Below, piece by piece: positions 55,550-64,000 of a stretch of 64,000 nt of DNA. The stretch is from Posidonia oceanica (lineage: Eukaryota > Streptophyta > Magnoliopsida > Alismatales > Posidoniaceae): positions 44,402,001 to 44,466,000 of the forward strand of contig JAZBRS010000035.1 of NCBI GenBank assembly GCA_037176725.1, in the 5' to 3' direction. Each line of letters opens with the position of its first letter. Position 1 is the first letter of the stretch. The notes beneath the pieces are model-generated. The model saw only the letters and a list, made by a program, of their open reading frames with translations, did no database searches and had not been told where the DNA came from. A program made the position numbers and the translations under genes.

Positions 55550-56853
55550 TACTAGACTCCGGCTTTCGCCTCCGCTTTCGCTCGTTTGGGATTTGCTTTC
55601 TTTATTTGCCTTTGTGTTTCCTTTGTCGGTTTTGCTCGCTTTCCTGTGCAAACACCTAGCGAGTCGCTTCATGGCTACTTTGCTTAGGTTTTGCACCTCT
55701 TTCGTCTCGGTTTGCACTCCCTTTTGCCTGGCTTTGCTTCTGTGCTTGTTTATTTACTTGTTGTCTTGCTTATGCTCTTACTTCCTTTACAGCTTACTTG
55801 TCTTTGCTTTTCTTGCCTTACTTGCTTATCATTGCTTTAATTCTCGCACATTGCATGTCTACATACTTGTTTGGCAACAATACATGCTTTTTGAATGATG
55901 AATGCTTCCTTTTACACATTTGCTATGTCACTACGCACGCACATACCTTGCATACATGCCTTTTGGCTTGATGAATGTTTTTCTTCACCGTTATGCTCAC
56001 AAACACTTGCACATGCCATGCACTTGCCTTTTGTTGTGTTGTATGATTGTTTGCTTGCCATGCTTGATTGATTTTCTTCCCTTTCGCACTTGCCATGCTT
56101 AGGATAGTAGAAACTTGTTTGCTCTCCCCATGGTTAACTAAAAAGTGCAAGTTAAAGAACTTTTAGGAGCAACTAGAGACTCTGAACAATCCTTCACTCC
56201 CTTTTGGTTAATAAAATGCGCAAGATAAAAGACTTTAATCATTCGCATAAGCATCATATAGGGCATGCATTCTTCTTCTCTGAGTCCACCTACTAGTCTG
56301 CGAAGGATGGTTCCGGCTTCTCACCCCGATGCTTTGGCATGGTGTGAGTCAGTCGATCTGTCCCCCCTTGTCCGGGGTCGTGTCGGTGTTAGTGGAGGGT
56401 ACCACCCACGCTTTGGCGGGGTAGAGGTCACCAACGCACCACCCTGTCATTACCTGAGCTTTGGGCCGGGAGTTAGACAGGGAGCCTACTTTTCTGACTT
56501 GAGTCGGTGACCCGTACACCCAGGGATACCCGGAGTAGACAACCTTGCTAGGAAACACTAGTTAGGTGAGGGGGGGCATACTAGAAAGCATACACGACAT
56601 TCATGCCATAACTTAATGCATTTTGCATCTCTTTCTTTTCTAACCCTAGTTTCCCGTTGTGTCTTTAACAGAGTTCAGTAAGCGATCTCCTTAGCCGGAG
56701 CTCGGGTTCCTCTCCTTGCTGACTTCTCTGCTGAGACACCTGTGCTCGACCATCCTTCTTTCTGAGCTACTCGTCTTTGCGAGCATAGCTCCTCGTAGAG
56801 CCCGTCCCCTTTTCCCCCGTCGCAGCCCCGTTTTGACTCGCTCTCGGTCAGCA
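55550..56853 (+). other. Leader of element J
   Basis: About 1.3 kb between PBS and gag start, with no credible ORF. CTTGC/TTTGC-rich sequence (55560-56100) is followed by a leader block (about 56257-56540) shared with A, E, G and H. In it CCCCCCTTGTCCGGGGTCG and GTGGAGGGTACCACCCAC can form stems. The candidate splice acceptor is at 56671. The coding frame is open upstream of the ATG to 56716, but the family start is at 56854. Confidence 0.8.
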
Positions 56854-59800
56854 ATGGCCCAGCGCACTGTCGAGACCCCCCTCACCCTTGCCTCGGAGGT
56901 GGTTCCCGCTCCAGCCCCTCCGATTCCCGTTTCTAACCCCTCTGTGCCCTCTGTGACGCCAGGCTTTTCCCCCCTGTCGTCTGGGGCACCCCAGTTTGCT
57001 GTGGGACAGTGGCAGACGCCCGTTCCTCCTGATCCGGTCGCCGAGTCCATCTTGATGACCACTTCACGCGTTCTGGAGGCACCACTGACCCCACCTTCTC
57101 AGGGTTTTGTCACTTTTGACCCTTCTGCTGCGGCGACTCTCGCCTTAGGATTCCAGTCTCCCGGACAGTCCGGATCACTTGGTTCTGGTTCCTCGCCGGC
57201 ACTGCAATTCAGTGTTCCCACTGACGGGACACCTGAAGAGCAGTACCAGCAACTGATGGACACTATCCAGCGGCTGCAGGGTATAGCTCTATCAGTCCGC
57301 CCTCCTTCCCCTCCTGTTGTTCCTGAGGTTCCTGTGCGGCCTGCTCCCGCACATCTTGCATTGCACTCTGCACTTCCGCCTAGACCATCGTCCCAACTGC
57401 TCACGGTTCCGACGATGGGGGCACGTATTCCGCCTCTTGCATCAGCACCACACCTTACACAGCATACACCTCCGCCACCTGGTGGCCAGTCGTTCGGACT
57501 GGTGGGAGCACAGTATCTCGCAGGCCCGTCCCCCGGCATCGCCCCGGTACGGCCGCTGATGCTCCAGCATCCTGCACCCACCGCACAGCATACCGTCTAT
57601 CCTCCCCCTTTGCATCAGGCTCAGAATTCCACATGCATCCCTCCTTGCACTCCACCACAGCACGGGTATGCCGGCCATCACCTTGCGTCACCAGGCGACG
57701 TGATGGTGGATCCGGAGGAGCACCTCGGTGCGACCCATTCGGCATACGTGGTCCCTGCCCCCGCTGCCCCATCTCCTGTAGCAGCTATTCCAGACCCCAT
57801 CAACAATAGGATGGATGTTCTGGAGAAAGCACTGCGTCTAGTACAGGGCACGGACCACCAGACCTACCAATTCCGAGACCTCTGCTGTTTCCCAGAGGCG
57901 GTACTCCCCCCGAAGTTCAAAATACCGGACTTCGAGAAGTATGATGGTAGGGGCTGCCCTATAGCCCATCTGAAGGCGTACTGCGGTGATCTCGCCCAAC
58001 TCCAGGCGGACGAGAGGTTGCTGATCCGCCTGTTCCAAAAGAGTTTGTCTGGTCCGGCCCTCAAGTGGTTCACCTCGCTTGACATGGCTACGATCAAGAC
58101 TTGGAACGACCTAAGCCAGGCGTTCTTGGAACAGTACTCCTTCAACCTCGATCTGGTCCCAAAGCGCGCGGACTTGATCGCAACCAAGCAGAATCCGGGC
58201 GAGCCGTTCGGAGAGTACGTCGGCCGCTGGCGTGCCCTTGCCTCGCAAGTTAGAGATAGGCCCTCCGACGAGGAGTCTATCGAGATAATCATAAAAGGGG
58301 CACAGCCATCTACTGGAGCTCTGCTTAGCATCCAACCCGTCACGACCTTCACTGCATTGATCCGGGCTGGCACTCGCGTAGAGAGTTCGTTGCGGAGTGG
58401 CAACTTCCCCGCACTCTCTGTGCTTGCCAGGCAGGCCCTCGCCAGCAACGACGGTAGTAGCAGCAGCCCCATCAACAACAACAGCAGCCTCAACAACAAT
58501 CGTCCCAAGAGGAAGGACCCGCCGAAGCCCGTTGTCGCATACGTCGACTCCCCTGCTGCGCCCGTCCGTCTGGCGTCCCGGCCTGCCCCTCCTCAGATCT
58601 ATTACGCACCTGCACCTAGGACACACCCTACACCACAAATCACTACCACCGCTCGACCGGTCTATCCTGCCGCACCGGTCCAGCAAGGACAATTCCCAAG
58701 GCCGAGACGGCCACCCATGGAGAAGCGGAAGTTCGCCCCACTGGTGGAACCGCTCAGTGCCGTCCTCCTGAAGGTTGCGTCACTCCTGCGATTTCCGGAG
58801 GTTCGCCCGCCACCAAACCCACTACCGCATTGGTTTAAGGCGAACCTTTTCTGCGACTTTCATCGAAGCGTCGGGCATTCGACTGATAGTTGTTTCACTC
58901 TCCGGAATGCTATCCAGGACTTGATCGAATCGGGAACGATTGTGATCGACACGCACGAGGCGTCCACTTCTGCACCATCTCATGCACCTGCATCAGCATC
59001 TACCCCAGCCAATGTTGTCCGCCGACCCCTGCCGGAGCACTCCTATTCAGGAGGCGCAGGGACCTCAGGAATTCACTCCTTGTTTCCTTCTGGGTCTCTC
59101 ACATCTGTGGTGGATCCTTCCGAGCTTATCCATGATGTTTCTACTCCCTTTCCAGTCTCTCTCTATCTTGCAGCTATCACCGGTTCCGAGTCGGGCGTCC
59201 ATATGATCCGACCGCGCGCCAGGCCAGAGCGTTCTCCTGCATCAACCGCCATGCTTTCCCGGGCCCAAGCCCCAATACACCTCCTAGTCAGACCTCAGCC
59301 AGAGCTTCCCGTGCACCTACTAGCAAGACCTCAGTCCCCACCTAGCTTGCCTTCCCAACTACCCACCTACCCATGCCCTCCTCAGCCTGTAGCCCCTCTC
59401 GTGCTCGCCACACGCGCTCCCGTGGTTGTTAACCTAATCCGGGATACCCATCGCGTACCCTACAGCTACGCCACAGAGATGTGTGCGGAAGTGACGCGAT
59501 CGGGGAGGGTCTACAGACCTCCTGCACCAGCAACCAGACCTAGTCATCCACAACCTGCAATACCTTTGCCTTTAATCCAGCCTACAGTCCCACTACCTTC
59601 AAGCCAGCCTCTTGAATCCACCATAGCTGAACCTGTCCCCACAACTGCACCACCCGCTACCAAGAAGTGCCAGCCTAAAGCCGACATCACATCCCAGCTC
59701 AAAAAAGTTAAAGCCGACATATCCATCTGGGACCTGATACACACCTCGGCTGAGCACCGCGAAGCTTTCCTTCGCGTGTTCCAAGCCGCCCGTGTGTCCC

Positions 59801-62800
59801 AAGCCATAGAGCCCGCCGCATTGGAAAGCATGGTTGGAATGATCGCGGAGCCCCAGGTCATCACTTTCACGAGTGATGAACTGCCTCCGGCGGGGATTAA
59901 TCACAATCAACCCTTGTTTGTCACAGTGCAGTACAAGAACTTTCGCATTCCCCTTGCACTGGTCGATAATGGGTCAGGCCTTAACGTCTGTCCCTTGCGA
60001 ACAGCAACCAAGCTCGGATTCAAGGCCGAGGACATTACTCCAGCTGTAAAGGGAATGACAGCTTTTGATAATACTCACCATGACGCTCTAGGGATTTTGG
60101 TTATCCCTCTTATCATTGGCCCGGTCACATTCGATGTGGAATTCTACGTCGTCGACTTGGAACCGAACTTCAACCTTCTGCTTGGGCGCCCTTGGCTCCA
60201 CAAGCATCAGGTTATCCCCTCGACCCTCCATCGCATGATCAAGTTCCGCCGAGGCGACGATGTCATCGTTGTCATGGCAGAGAATTTTGAGAAGGAGCGG
60301 ATCGAGGCGGTTTCCTCTATCTCTTCGCGGACTGTCCCCTTTGACCCTGATCTTTCGAACGCTTTGTATCGCGTTAATCGGTGCGAGCCGGTTAACTTTT
60401 TGCCAGATCTTGATCGTGTCAACTCCTTGGCCGTTCACAACAACCCCTTTCGGATGGTCGAGAACGTTTGTCACAGATGGGGCTACGTCAAAGGGACACC
60501 GCTCGGGCGACATAGCCAGGGAATCGCTGAACCGATCATGGTGGAAGAACGAAGAGACAACGAGGGTCTAGGTTACGACCCTCACTTCGACAAAGGCAAG
60601 CGCCCGCAAGCAAAGAATCAGAGAATGGTCATACCTCGGAGCTTGGCCAATTTCACGAGCGCAGGTATCCTGGACTCAAGCGCAGTTCAAGCCGTAGTGC
60701 CGTCGGAGCCGTGTCAAAGCCCCTCGCCACCGGAGGAGGACTGGGTCTGCGTTGAGGACTACTACTCGGACGAGGAACAGTCGGGCACAATGGGGGCAGT
60801 TCAGACTTGCAGTGAAAGCCAGCCCAATGCAGCAACACATCAGTCGGTCTATCTGGCCACTCCTTCCACAGATCATGAAGCAGCAGTCTTGATAGAACCC
60901 TTGGCAGATTTGGCAGTCTCTGATTCTCCCGCAGTCATGTCAGCAATACCAGCACCAATTCAAGCACAGTCAGCCAGTTCGCAGGCAACCGTTGTCGCAT
61001 CAGTGCAACTACCACCTTTGCAGAAAGGTCAATCGCTGAGTTCAGTCAGCAGCACAGCTCAGCCCATTTCAGAGGCCACGTCACAGGAAATACCGCCAGT
61101 TCAGTCAGTCACACTTCCCCTTGCCCCAAGCCGGCAACTTTCATGGCCAGATCCTATGGCGTCGGAGGCCGCGCTCTCATCATCATCATCAGTCACGGAG
61201 AACCAGCTGAGCATCGCGGTCTCCCAGCCCTCGGACCTTCAAGAGAGCACCTCTGCCCATCCTCTAACAGCAGCAGTCACTCTGGCAGCATATCCATCTG
61301 CAATCCCTCTGACTAGACCATCTGGGTCTCCCTTGCCGGGACAGTCGCAATCAGGCGCGCCCGTGAGTCAGAAGATACAAGTATCAGAGACAGCAATCCA
61401 TCTCGCAGCCGAGCCAGTGCCTCAGGCCCTCGGCACCTACTATGTTGATTCACCCCCAGATGAGGGAGAAGAAGGGGCAGTAGAAGCCCAAGTCGATTCA
61501 TGGATGTCAGATCTGGAGCTGCTTTACCAAGAACAGCTTGAATCCATAGTAGAAGACTTGGCACAGCACCAAGCCGCAGAAAGGAAAGGAAAGGCCGTAG
61601 TTACGAATCCTCCTCTGCGAGAGGGCTCCACCTCCATCATGGTCCTAGAAGGAAGTTCAACGGTGTCGGATTCTCTCAGACCCGACGAGCTCATTACTCT
61701 TCAAGCCGAGGGTGGGTCCAGATGGCTTGTACAGCATATGCCCTCCACAAGTACATTGGCAGACCCAGAAGAAGAGACACCAGCGGGTTGCGCAGCAGCA
61801 GTAACAGAGCAAAGAGCAGAGTCAGTGACAGAGTTGTCAAAAGTTTCAGTGGCAGAATCATCAGCAGCATCAGTCGCAGAGTCAGTAGGGCCTGCAGTAG
61901 TGCCAGCAGAATATGCAGTAGTGTCGTCAGCAGCAGAGCAGACAGCAGAAGCCGCCAGAGCAGAGGTCGCACACCGTAGATTCAGAAACACTCGGGTAGG
62001 CGTAACCATCCTGAGGCGTCACCGGGGCCAAGAAGCAGAACTCCTACACTCATTCGATGTGACAAACCCCACTTTCGAAAAGGAGATTCTCTCGGAACTT
62101 GTCGCATACGGAGAGGAAGATAATACAGGCGAAGATGAGAATGATGATCCCTCGCCTGAGTTCCGGCCCTATGACGACGACCCAGAAGGCCCCAATCTGC
62201 ATGTTGAGGAAGAAACAGAAACTATTAACCTCGGCACAGCCGAAGAAACCAAAGAAGTTCGCATCAGCGCCCTGCTATCACCACAAGTCAGGATAGAATT
62301 CATCGCATTCCTGAGGGAGTATGCGGATGTCTTCGCCTGGACTTATGAAGACATGGTCGGCCTGGATGTCGAAATAGTGGTCCATAACTTGCCCTTGAAG
62401 CCAGATGCCAAGCCAGTAAAGCAGAAACTGAGAAGATGGCGACCACAGTGGCTGCTCATGATCAAGGAAGAAATAATGAAGCAGCTTGATGTCAACTTTT
62501 TAAAGGTCGTCCTTTACCCTGAATGGCTTGCAAACATCGTGCCAGTGCCCAAAAAGGACGGCCGGATCCGGGTATGTATCGACTACAGGGATCTGAACAA
62601 GGCGAGTCCCAAGGACGACTTCCCACTGCCTCACATCGACGTCCTAGTCAACAATACCGCAGGCCACAAGATGCTGTCCTTTATGGATGGCTTCTCCGAC
62701 TATAATCAGATCAAGATGGCAGAAGAAGACATGGAAAAAACTTCGTTCATCACCCCCTGGGGGGTCTTCTGTTATCAGGTTATGCCGTTTGGGTTGAAGA

Positions 62801-63477
62801 ATGCTGGCGCAACATATCAGAGGGCCATGACCACACTTTTCCACGACCTCATGCACCAAGAAGTGGAGGTTTATGTGGATGACATGATCGCGAAGACCAA
62901 GGAGCCTGAGGATCACCTTAGTTGCCTAAAGAAGCTCTTTGACAGTCTGAGGAAGTACAGACTGAGACTTAACCCCAACAAATGCGTATTCGGGGTTTCA
63001 TCTGGCAAACTGCTCGGCTACATTGTTAGCCAAAAGGGGATTGAAGTAGACCCGATGAAAGCTAAAGCCATCGTGGAGATGCCACCCCCTAGAACCGAGA
63101 AGGAGGTTCGAGGCCTGCTGGGGCGTTTACAGTACATCAGCCGCTTCATTGCACAGCTCACGCCCATCTGCGAGCCCATCTTCAAACTCCTGAGGAAGAA
63201 TGCGCAAATCGACTGGAATGAAGAATGTCAAGCCGCATTTGAGAAGATCAAGCAGCTGCTGGTCAAACCCCCTGTCTTGGTCCCTCCCACACCAGGAAGA
63301 CCTCTGCTCCTCTATCTGTCAACCACACAGCATTCCATGGGTGCCGTCCTGGGCCAACACGACGAGTCTGGCAGGAAAGAGCGCGCCATCTATTACCTGA
63401 GCAAAAAGTTCAGTGAATGTGAAGCCAGGTACAGCGTGATAGAGAAAACCTGTTTATCCCTTGTCTGGGCCGCATAG
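56854..63477 (+). CDS. gag-protease-RT-RNase H polyprotein of element J (to in-frame TAG)
   Basis: Ty3/gypsy polyprotein of 2207 codons before TAG at 63475. The start MAQRTVETP matches the other gag starts here; the frame is open 138 nt further up. By residue: proline-rich N-terminus 1-330; capsid core about 335-470 (YQFRDLCCF to EYVGRW); zinc-knuckle variant C-x2-H-x4-H-x4-C from C667; aspartic protease with DNGS at 1038 (usual motif D-S/T-G); a long P/S/Q/A/E-rich spacer about 1250-1800; REYADVFAWTYEDM before the RT; RT about 1850-2070 with YVDD at 2007-2010; first RNase H domain about 2145-2207. Gag packages RNA, and the RT/RNase H makes cDNA. The frame is otherwise intact over 6.6 kb, so J is the youngest-looking copy here. 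Integrase is outside the window. Confidence 0.93.
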   Translation: MAQRTVETPLTLASEVVPAPAPPIPVSNPSVPSVTPGFSPLSSGAPQFAVGQWQTPVPPDPVAESILMTTSRVLEAPLTPPSQGFVTFDPSAAATLALGFQSPGQSGSLGSGSSPALQFSVPTDGTPEEQYQQLMDTIQRLQGIALSVRPPSPPVVPEVPVRPAPAHLALHSALPPRPSSQLLTVPTMGARIPPLASAPHLTQHTPPPPGGQSFGLVGAQYLAGPSPGIAPVRPLMLQHPAPTAQHTVYPPPLHQAQNSTCIPPCTPPQHGYAGHHLASPGDVMVDPEEHLGATHSAYVVPAPAAPSPVAAIPDPINNRMDVLEKALRLVQGTDHQTYQFRDLCCFPEAVLPPKFKIPDFEKYDGRGCPIAHLKAYCGDLAQLQADERLLIRLFQKSLSGPALKWFTSLDMATIKTWNDLSQAFLEQYSFNLDLVPKRADLIATKQNPGEPFGEYVGRWRALASQVRDRPSDEESIEIIIKGAQPSTGALLSIQPVTTFTALIRAGTRVESSLRSGNFPALSVLARQALASNDGSSSSPINNNSSLNNNRPKRKDPPKPVVAYVDSPAAPVRLASRPAPPQIYYAPAPRTHPTPQITTTARPVYPAAPVQQGQFPRPRRPPMEKRKFAPLVEPLSAVLLKVASLLRFPEVRPPPNPLPHWFKANLFCDFHRSVGHSTDSCFTLRNAIQDLIESGTIVIDTHEASTSAPSHAPASASTPANVVRRPLPEHSYSGGAGTSGIHSLFPSGSLTSVVDPSELIHDVSTPFPVSLYLAAITGSESGVHMIRPRARPERSPASTAMLSRAQAPIHLLVRPQPELPVHLLARPQSPPSLPSQLPTYPCPPQPVAPLVLATRAPVVVNLIRDTHRVPYSYATEMCAEVTRSGRVYRPPAPATRPSHPQPAIPLPLIQPTVPLPSSQPLESTIAEPVPTTAPPATKKCQPKADITSQLKKVKADISIWDLIHTSAEHREAFLRVFQAARVSQAIEPAALESMVGMIAEPQVITFTSDELPPAGINHNQPLFVTVQYKNFRIPLALVDNGSGLNVCPLRTATKLGFKAEDITPAVKGMTAFDNTHHDALGILVIPLIIGPVTFDVEFYVVDLEPNFNLLLGRPWLHKHQVIPSTLHRMIKFRRGDDVIVVMAENFEKERIEAVSSISSRTVPFDPDLSNALYRVNRCEPVNFLPDLDRVNSLAVHNNPFRMVENVCHRWGYVKGTPLGRHSQGIAEPIMVEERRDNEGLGYDPHFDKGKRPQAKNQRMVIPRSLANFTSAGILDSSAVQAVVPSEPCQSPSPPEEDWVCVEDYYSDEEQSGTMGAVQTCSESQPNAATHQSVYLATPSTDHEAAVLIEPLADLAVSDSPAVMSAIPAPIQAQSASSQATVVASVQLPPLQKGQSLSSVSSTAQPISEATSQEIPPVQSVTLPLAPSRQLSWPDPMASEAALSSSSSVTENQLSIAVSQPSDLQESTSAHPLTAAVTLAAYPSAIPLTRPSGSPLPGQSQSGAPVSQKIQVSETAIHLAAEPVPQALGTYYVDSPPDEGEEGAVEAQVDSWMSDLELLYQEQLESIVEDLAQHQAAERKGKAVVTNPPLREGSTSIMVLEGSSTVSDSLRPDELITLQAEGGSRWLVQHMPSTSTLADPEEETPAGCAAAVTEQRAESVTELSKVSVAESSAASVAESVGPAVVPAEYAVVSSAAEQTAEAARAEVAHRRFRNTRVGVTILRRHRGQEAELLHSFDVTNPTFEKEILSELVAYGEEDNTGEDENDDPSPEFRPYDDDPEGPNLHVEEETETINLGTAEETKEVRISALLSPQVRIEFIAFLREYADVFAWTYEDMVGLDVEIVVHNLPLKPDAKPVKQKLRRWRPQWLLMIKEEIMKQLDVNFLKVVLYPEWLANIVPVPKKDGRIRVCIDYRDLNKASPKDDFPLPHIDVLVNNTAGHKMLSFMDGFSDYNQIKMAEEDMEKTSFITPWGVFCYQVMPFGLKNAGATYQRAMTTLFHDLMHQEVEVYVDDMIAKTKEPEDHLSCLKKLFDSLRKYRLRLNPNKCVFGVSSGKLLGYIVSQKGIEVDPMKAKAIVEMPPPRTEKEVRGLLGRLQYISRFIAQLTPICEPIFKLLRKNAQIDWNEECQAAFEKIKQLLVKPPVLVPPTPGRPLLLYLSTTQHSMGAVLGQHDESGRKERAIYYLSKKFSECEARYSVIEKTCLSLVWAA

Positions 63478-64000
63478 AAACTAAGGCACTATATGATGGC
63501 GTACCCAGTTCAGCTTTTGTGCCGGCATGATCCCATCAAGTTCCTCTTCCAAAAGCCGGCTCTGGTGGGCAGATGTGTCAAGTGGCAGGTGTTGTTGTCC
63601 CAATATGACATCACTTTTGTCACACAGAGGTCTATGAAGGGCCAGGCCATGGCGGATCACCTCGTGGACTTCCCTCTGCCTGAGTATCAACCCCTCCAGA
63701 CGCAGTTCCCGGACGAGGACATCCTTTTTGCGACGGAGGACTCAGAAGAGAAAGACCCTGAAGAGCAAGAGCAGTGGCGGTTGTACTTCGACGGCGCCGT
63801 CAATAAGAAGGGTCGAGGTATAGGTGCAGTGCTGACCACGCCACATGGACAGATGATTCCCTTTGCGAGGAAGCTGACTTTCGCATGCACGAACAACGAA
63901 GCAGAATACGAGGCATGCATCTTGGGTTTGAAAGTCGCCCTCGAGCACAAAGCGCAGAAGTTGCACGTGCACGGTGATGCCATGTTGGTGATCTCCCAGG
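63478..64000 (+). CDS. Continuation of J pol: RNase H end, connection and second RNase H (partial)
   Basis: In frame with the upstream polyprotein and free of stops to the window end. KLRHYMMAYPVQLL completes the first RNase H domain across the TAG codon. Then come a connection with CVKWQVLLSQYDITF and an acidic stretch (EDSEEKDPEEQEQ). A second RNase H fold follows with LYFDGAV (Asp codon at 63790), NNEAEYEA (Glu near 63898-63906) and VHGDAMLV (Asp at 63976). The D-E-D set is that of an active RNase H. An extra RNase H of this type after the usual one is known for the Tat lineage. With the TAG unsuppressed this part is untranslated. Confidence 0.88.

Larger units (their letters stand above)
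53703..56671 (+). other. Predicted 5' intron of element J (LTR to leader)
   Basis: The donor is CCCAG|GTATAT at 53703, aligned with GTATGT in B and GTAAGT in A. The acceptor is CTAAC (56640-56644), TTTCCCGTTGTGTCTTTAACAG, then AGTTCAG (exon from 56672), 182 nt before the gag ATG. The predicted intron (2969 nt) is T-rich and contains the tandem array, the LTR end, the PBS and the conserved leader block. A spliced RNA would keep gag-pol but could not be primed for reverse transcription. Signals are seen directly; splicing itself is inferred. Confidence 0.45.

Noticed and set aside
57099..58692. Long minus-strand frames opposite the gag of J (160, 105, 214 and 193 aa)
   Set aside because: Antisense shadows of a GC-rich coding sequence with clear gag homology on the plus strand.
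1..64000. Search for host genes, tRNA or rRNA genes and DNA transposons
   Set aside because: Everything over about 300 bp can be given to an LTR, leader, gag/pol remnant or repeat region of the nine retrotransposons. No tRNA cloverleaf, rRNA segment or transposase motif was seen by eye.

Overview
This window is plant nuclear DNA made almost entirely of nested Ty3/gypsy LTR retrotransposons. The elements carry a tRNA-Arg-type primer binding site (TGGCGACTCCGCTGGGGA and variants), very long LTRs of 2.4 to 6.0 kb, a long gag, tandem repeats between pol and the 3' LTR, and, in the one well-preserved copy, a second RNase H domain after the first. These are the marks of the Tat/Ogre branch of plant gypsy elements. 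I see no convincing host gene, tRNA, rRNA or CRISPR array. The species cannot be named from the sequence; a flowering plant is the reasonable inference.

Nine elements can be separated from LTR ends (TG...CA), target-site duplications (TSDs), PBS and polypurine tracts. Letters A to J are my own labels (D is not used). G (minus; 36498-40648 visible) is the outermost layer on the left. E (plus) sits in its gag, with internal region 22361-34045 and 3' LTR 34046-36497. F (plus; 15508-21734 visible) sits in the 5' LTR of E. A (minus; 1-1745 and 7760-15507) sits in the 3' internal region of F. B, a 6009-bp solo LTR at 1751-7759, sits in the gag of A. That is five layers: G contains E contains F contains A contains B. 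C, a minus solo LTR at 31290-33940, sits in E just before its polypurine tract. To the right, H (plus; 40649-50348) sits in the 5' LTR of G. The gag of H is cut by solo LTR I (45394-48791, minus) and by J (plus, from 50349 to beyond the window). J has a 5182-bp 5' LTR and a gag-protease-RT-RNase H frame open from 56854 to a single TAG at 63475, then open again to the window end.

The LTRs fall into four groups: A/B/J (5.2-6.0 kb), H/I (3.4-3.5 kb), F/C (2.6 kb) and E (2.45 kb). G has only an LTR stub. All share an ordered 3' part: a block with GGTGCCTAACACC, then an internal copy of the first 9-10 nt of the PBS, then the LTR end, then the true PBS. Five leaders (A, E, G, H, J) share a conserved block.

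The most interesting signals are these. (1) Every well-preserved LTR has a splice-donor-like site, and all four intact leaders have a branch-point/polypyrimidine/acceptor signal just before gag. Together they predict a 5' intron that would remove the LTR end, the PBS and the conserved leader block from the gag-pol mRNA. (2) The H and I LTRs carry seven spaced units made of two back-to-back hairpins (GTTGGACGC...GCGTCCAAC twice). E carries related units with partly changed arms. (3) A PBS-like decamer is conserved inside all LTRs. (4) E has lost protease, RT, RNase H and integrase and carries a 2.7-kb 30/40-bp minisatellite. All of this was read by eye; no alignment or database search was run.
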